A stretch of 64,000 nt of DNA from Candidatus Zipacnadia bacterium (lineage in GTDB: Bacteria; Armatimonadota; Zipacnadia; Zipacnadales; UBA5352), in NCBI GenBank assembly GCA_029821735.1, contig JALGSU010000012.1, forward strand, positions 1 to 64,000, read 5' to 3'. Below the pieces are notes generated by a model that was not told the DNA's origin, searched no databases, and saw nothing but the letters and a program-made list of their open reading frames with translations. Made by a program: the position numbers and the translations under genes. How positions within the stretch are numbered: position 1 is the stretch's first letter; each line of letters opens with the position of its first letter. Positions 1-8,175 of the stretch are shown here, piece after piece.

Positions 1-586
1 TGACCACCGCATGCGCGGGGTGGCACATCCAGATGGCCAGCGGCGTACCATCGGGGCTCTCCACGCGGACCGCGTCGACGTGCTTGCCGCATACGCCGAG
101 GGGGTTCTCGCCGATCACGACGCCCTCACCACGGGCCTCGCGGCGATTGATGCCCACCTGCACCGGCGCTCTGCCCGCTGCCCAGCGCGCTGGTGCGCGT
201 CGGCGCCATGCCTCGATGGCAACCGCTGCCAGCTTCTGGCGGAGGCTCTCGATATACTGTGCGTCCGGGTCGCCGAGATGATAGATACAGGGCATCGCTG
301 GTCCCGCGTGGGTGTGCGAGCAGGTCAGCATGACGTTCGCGCCCGGCACGTCGGTTGCTTCGGCGATCCGGTCGCGTACCCAGTTCATGCTCTCGGGGTC
401 GATGCCAATCAGGTCGGCGGTCATCAGGATCGCGCGCTGCCCGGCTTCCACATACAACGCGGCCGCCTGCAGGTCATCATGAACTCCGTCCGACGGGCCC
501 GGGCGGTTACCGAACCCGCACAGGTCCACGCCCACCGGGGGCGTGATTACAGTGGTTGCAGCGCCGGCCATAAACTGCTCGGCCAT
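1..586 (-). CDS. Neutral/alkaline non-lysosomal ceramidase-like hydrolase, 5' part only (runs off left edge)
   Basis: The ORF track misses this gene because its stop lies outside the window. The reverse complement reads open from ATG at 586 to base 1, about 195 residues beginning MAEQFMAGAATTVITPPVGV. A conserved-looking TCSHTHAGP segment resembles the metal-binding His motif (THTHSGP type) of the neutral ceramidase family (PF04734). An ILMTADLIGID stretch precedes it, as in that family. An AAAGGTG Shine-Dalgarno-like sequence lies about 10 bases before the ATG. There is no obvious signal peptide, so a cytoplasmic enzyme of the broad family is more likely than a true secreted ceramidase; the substrate cannot be inferred. 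It is divergent from queA. The plus-strand ORF at 11-703 is its shadow. Confidence 0.8.
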   Translation of the reverse strand, partial: MAEQFMAGAATTVITPPVGVDLCGFGNRPGPSDGVHDDLQAAALYVEAGQRAILMTADLIGIDPESMNWVRDRIAEATDVPGANVMLTCSHTHAGPAMPCIYHLGDPDAQYIESLRQKLAAVAIEAWRRRAPARWAAGRAPVQVGINRREARGEGVVIGENPLGVCGKHVDAVRVESPDGTPLAIWMCHPAHAVV

Positions 587-718
587 GGTGGAAGCGCACC
601 TTTCATCATCGGTCTGGTTGCAGGGCTCGAACATTCCGCCGCTGCGGGCAGTCGACCTCCTCTGCACTCGCCGAAGGGCTCGGACCCGCGGACCGCGAAC
701 TGACCGGTGGTGAGTTCT

Positions 719-1738
719 GTGCGAGTTGACGACTTCGACTACGATCTGCCGCCCGAGAGTATCGCCCAGTACCCGGCCGACCGCCGCGAGCAGTCGCGTA
801 TGCTTGATCTCGGCCGGCAGGACGGGCGCGTGCGCCATCGCGTCTTCCCGGAACTGCTGGAGCTGCTCGAGCCGGGGGACGTGCTGGCGCTCAACGATAC
901 CAAGGTGATCCCCGCCCGTCTGATCGGGCGGCGCGCGGGCGGCGGCGAGGCCGAGGTGCTGCTCCTCGAACCCGCCGGCGACCACCGCTGGCACGCGCTC
1001 GTGCGCCCCGGACGCAAGCTGCGTGAGGGGCGCGTCGTGGAGTTCGGGGACGGTGAACTGCGCGCGACGGTGCTCGAAGCCGGTGAGATGGGCATGCGCC
1101 TGGTCGAGCTTGAGCATGACGGTGAGCTGCTACCCCTGCTCGATCGCCTGGGTCGCCCGCCGCTGCCGCCATACATTCGGCGCGCCACTGAGGCGCTTGA
1201 TCGGGAGCGCTACCAGACCGTATACGCGCGCGAGCCCGGCGCGGTGGCTGCTCCGACCGCAGGACTGCACTTCACCGACGAACTACTGGCGGCGATCGAG
1301 CGATCGGGCGTGAGCGTGTGTCGCGTCACTCTGCACGTGGGGCTGGGCACATTCCGCCCGGTGCAGGTCGAGCGCATCGAGGATCATGTGATGCACGCTG
1401 AGCAGTACGAGGTGAGCGGGGCCGCAGCTGACGCCATCAACTCCCGCGAGGGCCGTCTGGTCGCGGTGGGTACCACCGTCACACGCACGCTCGAGACCGT
1501 GGCCGACGCGGACGGGCTGGTGCATGCGGGTTCGGGGCGCTCTGAGATATTCATCTACCCCGGCTACGAGTTCCGCGCGGTGGAGGCGATGCTCACTAAT
1601 TTCCACCTGCCCCGGTCGACCCTGGTGATGATGGTGTCGGCCTTCGCCGGGCGTGATCACACGATGGCCGCGTATCACGAGGCGCTGGCAGAGGGCTACC
1701 GTTTCTACAGCTACGGGGATTGCATGTTCATACACTGA
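719..1738 (+). CDS. queA: S-adenosylmethionine:tRNA ribosyltransferase-isomerase (QueA)
   Basis: QueA transfers and rearranges the ribosyl moiety of SAM onto 7-aminomethyl-7-deazaguanine in tRNA to form epoxyqueuosine. The product is about 339 residues, normal for the family. It begins VRVDDFDYDLPPESIAQYP, matching the usual QueA N-terminus, and contains AAPTAGLHFT and TLHVGLGTFRPV, both hallmark QueA segments. The C-terminal MLTNFHLPRSTL is also typical. I prefer GTG at 719 because it aligns with known N-termini and follows GGTGGTGAG; the track start is GTG at 707. tgt follows 19 bases downstream, so the two queuosine genes form one operon. Confidence 0.95.
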   Translation: MRVDDFDYDLPPESIAQYPADRREQSRMLDLGRQDGRVRHRVFPELLELLEPGDVLALNDTKVIPARLIGRRAGGGEAEVLLLEPAGDHRWHALVRPGRKLREGRVVEFGDGELRATVLEAGEMGMRLVELEHDGELLPLLDRLGRPPLPPYIRRATEALDRERYQTVYAREPGAVAAPTAGLHFTDELLAAIERSGVSVCRVTLHVGLGTFRPVQVERIEDHVMHAEQYEVSGAAADAINSREGRLVAVGTTVTRTLETVADADGLVHAGSGRSEIFIYPGYEFRAVEAMLTNFHLPRSTLVMMVSAFAGRDHTMAAYHEALAEGYRFYSYGDCMFIH

Positions 1739-1757
1739 CGGTCGGGCACGGTGCACC

Positions 1758-2882
1758 ATGAACTTCGAGATCACGTCGCCAAACCAGACGGACCGGGTCA
1801 GGACTGCCAGAACCGGCACGCTGACGCTGGAGCATGGCGTGGTCCAGACGCCAGCCTTCATGCCCTGCGCCAGCCGCGCCACCGTGCGCGGCTGCTCGTC
1901 GAGGGACCTGGCCGAGACCGGCGTTCAGATAGCGGTGAGCAACGGCTACCATCTGCACCTGCTGCCGGGCAGCGACGCTATCGCGCGCTGCGGCGGGCTG
2001 CACGAGTTCATGCGCTGGGACCGCCCGATCCTCACCGACAGCGGCGGCTTCCAGGTCTTCTCGCTCGCCAAGCCCCGCGATATCACCGAGGAGGGTGTGC
2101 GCTTCCGCTCGCCGGTCGACGGCTCGGAGATGCTTTTCACGCCTGAACTGGCCGTGCAGGTGCAGCAGAACCTTGGCAGTGACATCGCCATGCCGCTGGA
2201 CGAGTGCTGCGCAGGCGGGGCGGAGCGCGAGTACGTCGAGCACTCTGTGCAGATGACCTTACGCTGGGCCGAGAGGTGCCGCGCTGCGCACGACCATCCC
2301 TACCAGCAGCTCTTCGGCATCGTGCAGGGCGGAACGTTCCCGGACCTGCGCGAGTTGAGCGCCCGCGAGACCGCAGCGATGGGCTTCCCCGGCTTTGGCA
2401 TAGGCGGGCTGAGCGTGGGGGAGGGGCGCGAGGACATGCTGGTCTCGCTGCAGGCGGCGATGAACGGCCTGCCCGAGGGCGCACCGGTGCACCTGATGGG
2501 CGTGGGCACGCCGCTCGATATCGTGGACTGCGCCGCCGAGGGCGTGGACCTCTTCGACTGCGTACTGCCCACTCGCAACGCCCGCCACGGGAGCGTCATG
2601 ACCTGGCAGGGAGTGGTGCGGATCTCGCGCGCGGAGCATGCCGAGGACACGCGGCCACTCGATGAGAATTGCGGCTGCCCGACGTGCAGCCAGGGCTTCT
2701 CGCGCGCCTACCTGCGACATCTGTTCAAGGCCAAGGAGACAACGGGCGCCCGGCTGCTCAGCCTGCACAACCTCTACTTCTACACCGAACTCATGGCCCG
2801 TGTTCGGGAAGCCATACCCACCGGATCGCTGGCCGAGCTGCGCGCCGAAATCAGCCCGTGGAGCGAGAGGGATCAAGAGTGA
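1758..2882 (+). CDS. tgt: Queuine/preQ1 tRNA-guanine transglycosylase (Tgt)
   Basis: Tgt exchanges guanine-34 for preQ1 in tRNAs with GUN anticodons, the step before QueA. The product is 374 residues from ATG 1758; the 35 residues upstream in the track ORF lie within queA and are not part of the protein. Visible motifs are LTDSGGFQVFSL at the active site, the nucleophile region DCVLPTRNARHG, and the zinc site CGCPTC followed by a downstream His in SLHNLYFY. The stop overlaps the next start codon (GTGA), indicating translational coupling with the THUMP methyltransferase. The plus-strand ORF at 2204-2665 and minus ORFs here are shadows. Confidence 0.96.
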   Translation: MNFEITSPNQTDRVRTARTGTLTLEHGVVQTPAFMPCASRATVRGCSSRDLAETGVQIAVSNGYHLHLLPGSDAIARCGGLHEFMRWDRPILTDSGGFQVFSLAKPRDITEEGVRFRSPVDGSEMLFTPELAVQVQQNLGSDIAMPLDECCAGGAEREYVEHSVQMTLRWAERCRAAHDHPYQQLFGIVQGGTFPDLRELSARETAAMGFPGFGIGGLSVGEGREDMLVSLQAAMNGLPEGAPVHLMGVGTPLDIVDCAAEGVDLFDCVLPTRNARHGSVMTWQGVVRISRAEHAEDTRPLDENCGCPTCSQGFSRAYLRHLFKAKETTGARLLSLHNLYFYTELMARVREAIPTGSLAELRAEISPWSERDQE

Positions 2883-3973
2883 TCGAGATCGGGGACCCTC
2901 CCATCCAGATACCGGCGGACGTGACCGAGCCGATCTACTTCGCCAGTCTGATCGCCGGTCTCGAACCGGTCGTTGCCGATGAGCTGGCCGAGAAGCTGCC
3001 TGAAGCGCGCCTGCTTGGGGTGTTGCGCGGCCGGCTGTTCTTTTCCTACGCGGGTCCGCCCGCAGATACGGTCGAACTGCTCACGGTCGAGAATGTTTTC
3101 GGTTACGCCGCTCAACTCACGGAGATTCCTGCTACCGAGGACGGTCTGGACTTCATCGAGCAGGCCCTGGTCGGCATCGATCTCAGCGGGGCGCTGGCGC
3201 TGCATGAGGAGCTGCACGGCGCGAAGACTGACCCGTGCTTCCGCATCACCGGGCAGCGCGCCGGTCGACATGCCTACAAGTCTCCGGCCATCGCCGCCGC
3301 TGCCGGCTCGGGTGTGGTGCACCGGTACGGCTGGCGCGTGGACCTGGAGAAGTATGACTATGACGTGCGCGTCTACGTCACTGACGACAGCGCGCTGGTG
3401 GGCGTCCGGCTCTCGCCCGAGGCGCTGCACAGGCGGGCGCGCGTGGTGCACGGCGCTGCCTCGCTCAACCCCACAGTCGCCCACGCCATGTGCAGGCTCT
3501 CGCGCCCTGCGCCCGGCCAGGTGTTCGTTGACCCGATGTGCGGCGCCGGGACGATTCTGGTGGAACGTGCGGGCTGGGGCGATGGCCCGCTGCTTATCGG
3601 CGGCGACGCCTATGTGGCGCCGCTTCATCTGGCCCAGCAGAACCTCACGGCGAGCGACGCGAGCGCGGGGCTCATCAACTGGGATGGCCGACGGCTTGCT
3701 CTGGCGACCGGATCGGTGGACGCGCTGGTATGCAACATGCCTTGGGGGCGGCGCATCGGCTCGCACGTGACCAACGTGCACCTGTATCCGGGCTTCATTC
3801 GCGAGGTCGTGCGGGTGGTGCGCCCGGGCGGGGTGGCGGTGTTGCTGACCCAGGAGAAGCGGCTGATCACGCGGCTCATCGACAAGCATCCGGCGCTGGC
3901 GCTGCAGGACACCTTGACCCTCAGCCTGTCGGGTCTGCACCCGTCGATCTATGTCATACAGCGGGTCGAGTGA
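2879..3973 (+). CDS. THUMP-domain RNA methyltransferase (Trm14/RlmL-like)
   Basis: This is a putative SAM-dependent RNA guanine-N2 methyltransferase of 364 residues. The N-terminal part (about residues 15-160) resembles a ferredoxin-like plus THUMP RNA-binding region, opening with PIYFASLIAGLEPVVADEL. The C-terminal Rossmann domain carries DPMCGAGTILVE (SAM motif I) and CNMPWGRRIG, a variant of the N-P-P-Y/F/W-G catalytic motif IV with Met in place of the first Pro. Start GTG 2879 overlaps the tgt stop by four bases; the track ORF extends 70 spurious residues upstream into tgt. Its place after queA and tgt suggests tRNA as substrate, though 23S rRNA cannot be excluded. Confidence 0.85.
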   Translation: MIEIGDPPIQIPADVTEPIYFASLIAGLEPVVADELAEKLPEARLLGVLRGRLFFSYAGPPADTVELLTVENVFGYAAQLTEIPATEDGLDFIEQALVGIDLSGALALHEELHGAKTDPCFRITGQRAGRHAYKSPAIAAAAGSGVVHRYGWRVDLEKYDYDVRVYVTDDSALVGVRLSPEALHRRARVVHGAASLNPTVAHAMCRLSRPAPGQVFVDPMCGAGTILVERAGWGDGPLLIGGDAYVAPLHLAQQNLTASDASAGLINWDGRRLALATGSVDALVCNMPWGRRIGSHVTNVHLYPGFIREVVRVVRPGGVAVLLTQEKRLITRLIDKHPALALQDTLTLSLSGLHPSIYVIQRVE

Positions 3974-3990
3974 CCACGGGTAGAACCGAA

Positions 3991-4022
3991 ATGGCCCCAC
4001 GGCTGCGAAGCCGCGGGGCCAT
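3991..4022. terminator. Bidirectional hairpin between convergent operons
   Basis: ATGGCCCC-A-CGGCT / AGCCG-C-GGGGCCAT forms a 14-bp stem with one internal mismatch around a GCGA loop. It sits between the end of the THUMP methyltransferase and the end of the convergent response regulator gene. Only a short T-rich stretch follows on the plus strand (ATTGTTCG). Confidence 0.75.
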
Positions 4023-4043
4023 TGTTCGCTTCTGTGTTTCGGC

Positions 4044-4742
4044 TTACTCGTTCGTCTGGAACTTGTAGCCAACGCCCCAGACCGTCGCGATACTCCACGG
4101 CACCGCACGGTTCTCCTCGATCTTGCGGCGCAGGCGCTTGACGTGGGTGTCGACCGTGCGCAGGTCGCCCCCGCCGGGCCGGCCCCAGATGTCGCGGATG
4201 ATGTCGTCGCGCTTGAAGACGACGTTCGGCTTCGCTGCCAGGTAGACCAGGAGGCCGAACTCCTTGGGCGTGAGGTGCACCTCTTCGCCCTGAACAGTGG
4301 CGCTCCGCCGCGGGATGTTGATCTCCAGTTCGGAGAAGCTCAGATGCTCGAGGGGTTCGGTGTGCTCGCGATTGATCTTGACTCGCCGCAACATCGACCG
4401 CACCCGCGCTATCAATTCGCGCATCCCGAAGGGTTTGGTGATGTAGTCGTCCGCGCCGACCTCGAGGCCGATAACGACGTCAATTTCGTCACTCTTGCCG
4501 GTCAGCATGATGATCGGCAGGTCGTACTTGCGCCTGATCGTCCTGCATACCTCAAGCCCATCCATGCCAGCGAGGATAAGGTCCAGAATCAGCAGGTCTG
4601 GCATGTCTTCTTCGACTATCTCCAGGGCGGCCTCGCCAGTCTCAGTGACGGTCACCTCGAAGCCTTCTGCTTCCAGCTTGGTTGCTACCAGTTTGCTGCA
4701 CTGAACGTCATCCTCTACGATGAGGACCTTGCGGTTCTCCAA
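4044..4742 (-). CDS. OmpR/PhoB-family response regulator
   Basis: A two-component transcription regulator of 232 residues. The receiver domain (about 4-118) has acidic residues in VLIVEDD, the phosphoacceptor D54 in LLILDLILAGMDG, and the conserved Thr/Lys in MLTGK and YITKPFG. A winged-helix DNA-binding domain (about 135-230) includes LTPKEFGLLVYLAAKPN and VDTHVKRLRRKIE. I place the start at TTG 4742, because GGAGGT lies 7 bases before it and the product then begins MENRKVLIVEDD; the track start GTG 4757 overlaps that Shine-Dalgarno. No histidine kinase gene adjoins it, so it is an orphan here. Confidence 0.93.
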   Translation of the reverse strand: MENRKVLIVEDDVQCSKLVATKLEAEGFEVTVTETGEAALEIVEEDMPDLLILDLILAGMDGLEVCRTIRRKYDLPIIMLTGKSDEIDVVIGLEVGADDYITKPFGMRELIARVRSMLRRVKINREHTEPLEHLSFSELEINIPRRSATVQGEEVHLTPKEFGLLVYLAAKPNVVFKRDDIIRDIWGRPGGGDLRTVDTHVKRLRRKIEENRAVPWSIATVWGVGYKFQTNE

Positions 4743-4826
4743 CGTGCGCACCTCCACGGGATCTGTGTAAGGTCTTTTGGCAACTCACGTGGGTCTCACT
4801 AAGTTGCGCGGTTTGTTATGTCCGTA

Positions 4827-4855
4827 ATGATACCAGAACGTGGCGCTGAACGCAA
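4827..4855 (-). promoter_or_regulatory. Sigma-70-like promoter for the response regulator
   Basis: On the minus strand TTGCGT, 17 bases, TATCAT. It would give a 5' UTR of roughly 80 bases before the regulator start. Confidence 0.55.
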
Positions 4856-5133
4856 CTGCATTTGATTGAATAGTGAACTGTACAAGATTTCCCGAACTTC
4901 CGGCGTGGCGATCCTTCGTGGTCCAGTGGCAAGAGCCCCACGTAGCGGTCACAAAGCGTCTTGTCAGGAGAGATCGGGGACTATGACAAAGCAAGTTTTG
5001 CTGTTAGGGCCAAAATCCATAACCGCCCCATTGAACGCCACCATTGGCGTTCCTGACCAGTGTTCTTAAGATTCAGACGCTTGAGCATATCATATGTTCC
5101 GCTTGCCGCCAGGGAGGTAGGCTGCCGGTTCGG
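4856..5133. other. Intergenic spacer with a short perfect hairpin
   Basis: No credible gene is seen; the short ORFs have no recognisable features. A perfect 8-bp palindrome, GAACGCCA-CCAT-TGGCGTTC at 5033-5052, lies about 80 bases past the sugar kinase stop. It lacks a T tract, so it may be a weak terminator or a protein-binding site. Confidence 0.4.
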
Positions 5134-6114
5134 CTAGGCGGGCGGGGGGTCATCCGTAAGAGCCAGGACTTCGTCGAAAGTCGGGTTGGGAGCCGATGCC
5201 TGACGGCTGATTCGCACGGCCGCAGCGTCTGATGCGAATCGGGCCGCCCGCGTCGGCGGCATTCCGCTCAAGTGACCGGCCAGCAGGCCGGCATGGAAGG
5301 TGTCGCCCGCCCCGATATCGTAGGCTACCTCGACGTGTCGGGGCGGCACCTCGCTCAGCTCCCCGTCGGCCAGCAGCAGAGCGCCATCCTCCCCGCTGGT
5401 CACCACTATGATGCGTGGCCCGAGCTGCGCGACAGCGTGGGCTGCAGTCGGGAGGTCTTCGCTGCCAGCGATCAGGTGCGCTTCGTCACAGTTCATCAGC
5501 ACAATGTCGGCGGCCGCGCACGCCTCCCGTTGCACCGCCACGACCTGCTCCTCGCTCTGGCCGCGCCACGAGGACGGTCGGTAGTTGACCGCGTAGCAGA
5601 CCTCGCGCCCGGCGGCACGGGCCAGTGCCGCCGCATGAAGCGCCGCCGAGCGCAGCGGCTCGTTGCGGACAGTCGCCTCGGTGAAGTCGAACAGCTTGCC
5701 TGCAGTGACCTGCGCGGGGTCAATGGTTGCGGCGGTGAGGGTGCCCATCGGGTCACAGTGGTCCTCGAAGCGGTAGAAGTAGAAGGTCTTCGCCCCGCCT
5801 TGGTCCATCCAGGCGAAGGAAACCGGCGTCATCTGCCCGGGGACCATCTCGGTGAAGCTCGTGTCGATGCCCCGCTCGGACAGCCGGTTGATCAGCCACT
5901 GGCCCAGTTCGTCGTCACCCACTCGCGAGATGAAGCCCACCGTGATGCCGAGCCCCGCCAGCACTCCGGCGAAATTCGCGGCTGCCCCCGAGGGCAGTGG
6001 CATCATCGTGTCAACTTCCGCGAGCGACTGGCCCATCTCGGTCGGCGTAATCTCGACCAGTGACGAGCCGATGACGACGAGATCGTGCGTTGGCGCATCG
6101 CTTGGCTGCGTCAC
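5134..6114 (-). CDS. PfkB-family carbohydrate kinase
   Basis: An ATP-dependent sugar kinase of the ribokinase/PfkB fold, 326 residues. The N-terminal motif PSGAAANFAGVLAGLG (compare GG-x-xN-xA) and the C-terminal signature AYDIGAGDTFHAGLLAG are clear. The Asp of GAGD is the expected catalytic base. Substrate cannot be read from sequence; 2-keto-3-deoxygluconate, fructose or another ketose are all possible. The upstream E2-like acyltransferase ends 3 bases before this start, so the two are almost certainly co-transcribed. They lie divergent from a xylose-isomerase-like gene, consistent with a role in sugar catabolism. Confidence 0.9.
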   Translation of the reverse strand: MTQPSDAPTHDLVVIGSSLVEITPTEMGQSLAEVDTMMPLPSGAAANFAGVLAGLGITVGFISRVGDDELGQWLINRLSERGIDTSFTEMVPGQMTPVSFAWMDQGGAKTFYFYRFEDHCDPMGTLTAATIDPAQVTAGKLFDFTEATVRNEPLRSAALHAAALARAAGREVCYAVNYRPSSWRGQSEEQVVAVQREACAAADIVLMNCDEAHLIAGSEDLPTAAHAVAQLGPRIIVVTSGEDGALLLADGELSEVPPRHVEVAYDIGAGDTFHAGLLAGHLSGMPPTRAARFASDAAAVRISRQASAPNPTFDEVLALTDDPPPA

Positions 6115-6117
6115 CGG

Positions 6118-6816
6118 TTATGCCCCCAACTGCTCTGGCTCGCCGAAGATATCCGAGAGGGTGACGAGGAATGCCGCCCCGTCTGCGCCATCGGAAGATC
6201 GGTGATCCATGACCAGCGTCATGTGTACTGACTGGCGGGCGACGACCTCGCCGTCCACCACCATGGCGTGGGGTATGATTGAGCCTACGCCGAGGATTCC
6301 CGCCTGCGGGGGGCTGACGATCGGCGCGAACGAGTCGATGCCCACGGGCCCGAGGTTGGAGATGGCGAAGCCCGCGCCCATCTGCAGCGAGGCCCGGAGC
6401 TTGCCCGTGCGGGCCAGCTCCACCAGTTCGGCGGTTTCAGTCGCCAGTTCGACGAGCGACTTGGTGTCGGCTTCCCGGACGCATGGCATGAGGACGCCTT
6501 GCTCGGAGCTCACCGCAAAGCTGATATTGATGGAGTCAAGGATCTTGACTTCCTCGTCCTCCACCCAGGCGCAGAAACGCCGATGCTCGCGCAGCGTGAG
6601 CGCGACGGCCTTGAGGATCATGTCGTTGTAAGACGGCACTCGCTCGAGGCCGGCGCCCTTGAGCTGCGTGCGCATCGCCATCAGGGGCTCCATGTCGACC
6701 AGTGTGCGCAGGTGGAACTGGGGCACCTCGTTGACGCTTCTGGCCACGTGCGCCGCGATGTTCTTGCGTGCGCGCGAATATTCTACGACTTCAAAGGTTT
6801 CCTCTTGTCGTGGCAC
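6118..6816 (-). CDS. 2-oxoacid dehydrogenase E2-type acyltransferase, catalytic domain only
   Basis: The product of about 232 residues is only the CoA-dependent acyltransferase core of 2-oxoacid dehydrogenase E2 enzymes. Motifs seen are FAISNLGPVGIDSFAPIVSPPQ, the trimer-core signature, and DHRSSDG carrying the expected catalytic His (usual form DHRxxDG). GTG 6816 is chosen because GGGAGGT lies six bases upstream; the longer track ORF adds about 145 residues that look unlike any E2 lipoyl or E1-binding domain and lie opposite other sequence. No E1 or E3 gene is nearby. It may therefore act as a free-standing acyltransferase rather than part of a dehydrogenase complex. Confidence 0.85.
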   Translation of the reverse strand: MPRQEETFEVVEYSRARKNIAAHVARSVNEVPQFHLRTLVDMEPLMAMRTQLKGAGLERVPSYNDMILKAVALTLREHRRFCAWVEDEEVKILDSINISFAVSSEQGVLMPCVREADTKSLVELATETAELVELARTGKLRASLQMGAGFAISNLGPVGIDSFAPIVSPPQAGILGVGSIIPHAMVVDGEVVARQSVHMTLVMDHRSSDGADGAAFLVTLSDIFGEPEQLGA

Positions 6817-7017
6817 AGCGATACCTCCCGGCACTCTCTGACGGACGCTCGTCTTCGTCCACCACACGAGAATGCCATTTCGCCGAGCGGGCCCACGCGC
6901 CCTGCAATGTCCCGGAGCCGAGGGAGGGTTCGTGCGCCTCGGTGGAGAATGAGAGACCCCGGCCGACCGGGCCGGGACGTGCGTGATGACGGAGGCCGTG
7001 CGCCTCTTGAATGGGTG
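6817..7017. promoter_or_regulatory. Divergent control region, E2/PfkB operon versus isomerase operon
   Basis: This 200-base spacer separates two oppositely oriented sugar-metabolism operons and must hold both promoters. I see no consensus hexamer pair that I would defend. Confidence 0.4.
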
Positions 7018-8160
7018 ATGAGCATGGGAATACAGGATCTGTCCGCTCAGAAAGTCCGACGCACCGGCGATGACTTGGTCAAGCACCTCGAGAGCTTTGA
7101 GCTGGATCTGAAGTTCACCGCCGGCGTATGGTTCTTCGCGCCCGGTGGCGGCCGCTTCCATGATCGCTATGTGCCTGACATGACCATGGAAGAAAAACTC
7201 GAAATTGCCGTCGGTCTGGAGAAGTACGGTCTGGTGGGGCTTGAGGCGCATTACCCCAGTGAGGTCAACGAGGACAATCTCGACCTCTTCAAGGACCTGG
7301 CCCGAGACACCAACCTGCGTCTGGTCGCGCTCGTTCCGGCACTGTTTTACGACGCCCAGTTCGAGTTCGGCTCACTGTCGTCACCGGTGGCCAGCGCTCG
7401 GAAGGCGGCCATTGAGCGCACCAAGCGGACGTTTGAGCTGAACCTCGAACTCGAGACGGACTTCTCGATCGTCTGGCCCGGCATCGATGGTTTCGACAAC
7501 ACTTTCGGCCAGAACCACATCGCTGCTCGCGATCGGTTCGCCGAAGGCTTGGCCGAGGCCATGGACGCGGTGCCCGGCGTGCGAGTATGCATCGAGCCCA
7601 AGCCCTACGAGCCACGTTGCAACATCATCTACGGGACCACCGCCGAGGCGCTGCTGCTGTGCGACAAGGTCGAGAGCCTGCTCGGCAACGCCGAGAACCG
7701 TGCGCGTATCGACGGTGGCACGCCGATGATGGGCCTTAACCCCGAGGTCGGTCACGTGCTGATGGCTTTCGAGGACCTGGCCTACGCCTTCAGCCTGATC
7801 TGTGAGTACGGCCGGCTGGGGCATACCCACTGGAACTCGCAGCCGCTGGGCAACTACGATCAGGACCTGAACACAGGCGTGGTCTATCCCGAGCAGACCG
7901 AGGCCGCGATGTACATGCTGAAGATGTGTGGCTATGATCAGCTCTTCGGCATCGACATCAACCCCGAGCGCATGCCGGTTGAGCGCGCGCTGATGAACAA
8001 CTTCGACATGCTCCGGGCGGTCAACGACCGTATCAATGGTATGGACCATGCGGCGGTCGTGGACTGCGTGGAGAACCCGCAGGACAACCGCGGCATCCTG
8101 GAAGCCATTCTCATCAGGACGCGCTACCCTGGCGCCACCGGCCTGTCGGAACTGAGTTAG
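7018..8160 (+). CDS. Xylose-isomerase-like TIM-barrel sugar isomerase
   Basis: A metal-dependent aldose-ketose isomerase-like protein of 380 residues. Family features are CIEPKPYEPRCN (compare EPKPNEP in xylose isomerase), GLNPEVGHVLM with metal-ligand Glu/His spacing, and a late GHTHWNSQPLGNYDQDLN segment that supplies metal-binding acidic residues. Start ATG 7018 (MSMGIQ) is chosen; ATG 7024 is an alternative with GGTGATGA just before it. The 173 upstream residues of the track ORF are antisense to the E2 gene and are not conserved-looking. It could act on xylose, rhamnose or a related sugar; it heads a plus-strand operon. Confidence 0.85.
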   Translation: MSMGIQDLSAQKVRRTGDDLVKHLESFELDLKFTAGVWFFAPGGGRFHDRYVPDMTMEEKLEIAVGLEKYGLVGLEAHYPSEVNEDNLDLFKDLARDTNLRLVALVPALFYDAQFEFGSLSSPVASARKAAIERTKRTFELNLELETDFSIVWPGIDGFDNTFGQNHIAARDRFAEGLAEAMDAVPGVRVCIEPKPYEPRCNIIYGTTAEALLLCDKVESLLGNAENRARIDGGTPMMGLNPEVGHVLMAFEDLAYAFSLICEYGRLGHTHWNSQPLGNYDQDLNTGVVYPEQTEAAMYMLKMCGYDQLFGIDINPERMPVERALMNNFDMLRAVNDRINGMDHAAVVDCVENPQDNRGILEAILIRTRYPGATGLSELS

Positions 8161-8175
8161 GGGCAGCGTCAGGTG

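Noticed and set aside
11-703. 230-aa plus-strand ORF at the left edge
   Set aside because: The minus strand reads as a conserved ceramidase-like protein through the same bases; the plus ORF has no recognisable features.
2873-4108. 411-aa minus ORF over the THUMP methyltransferase
   Set aside because: It lies opposite a gene with clear methyltransferase motifs and is Arg/His-rich as expected of a GC-rich shadow.
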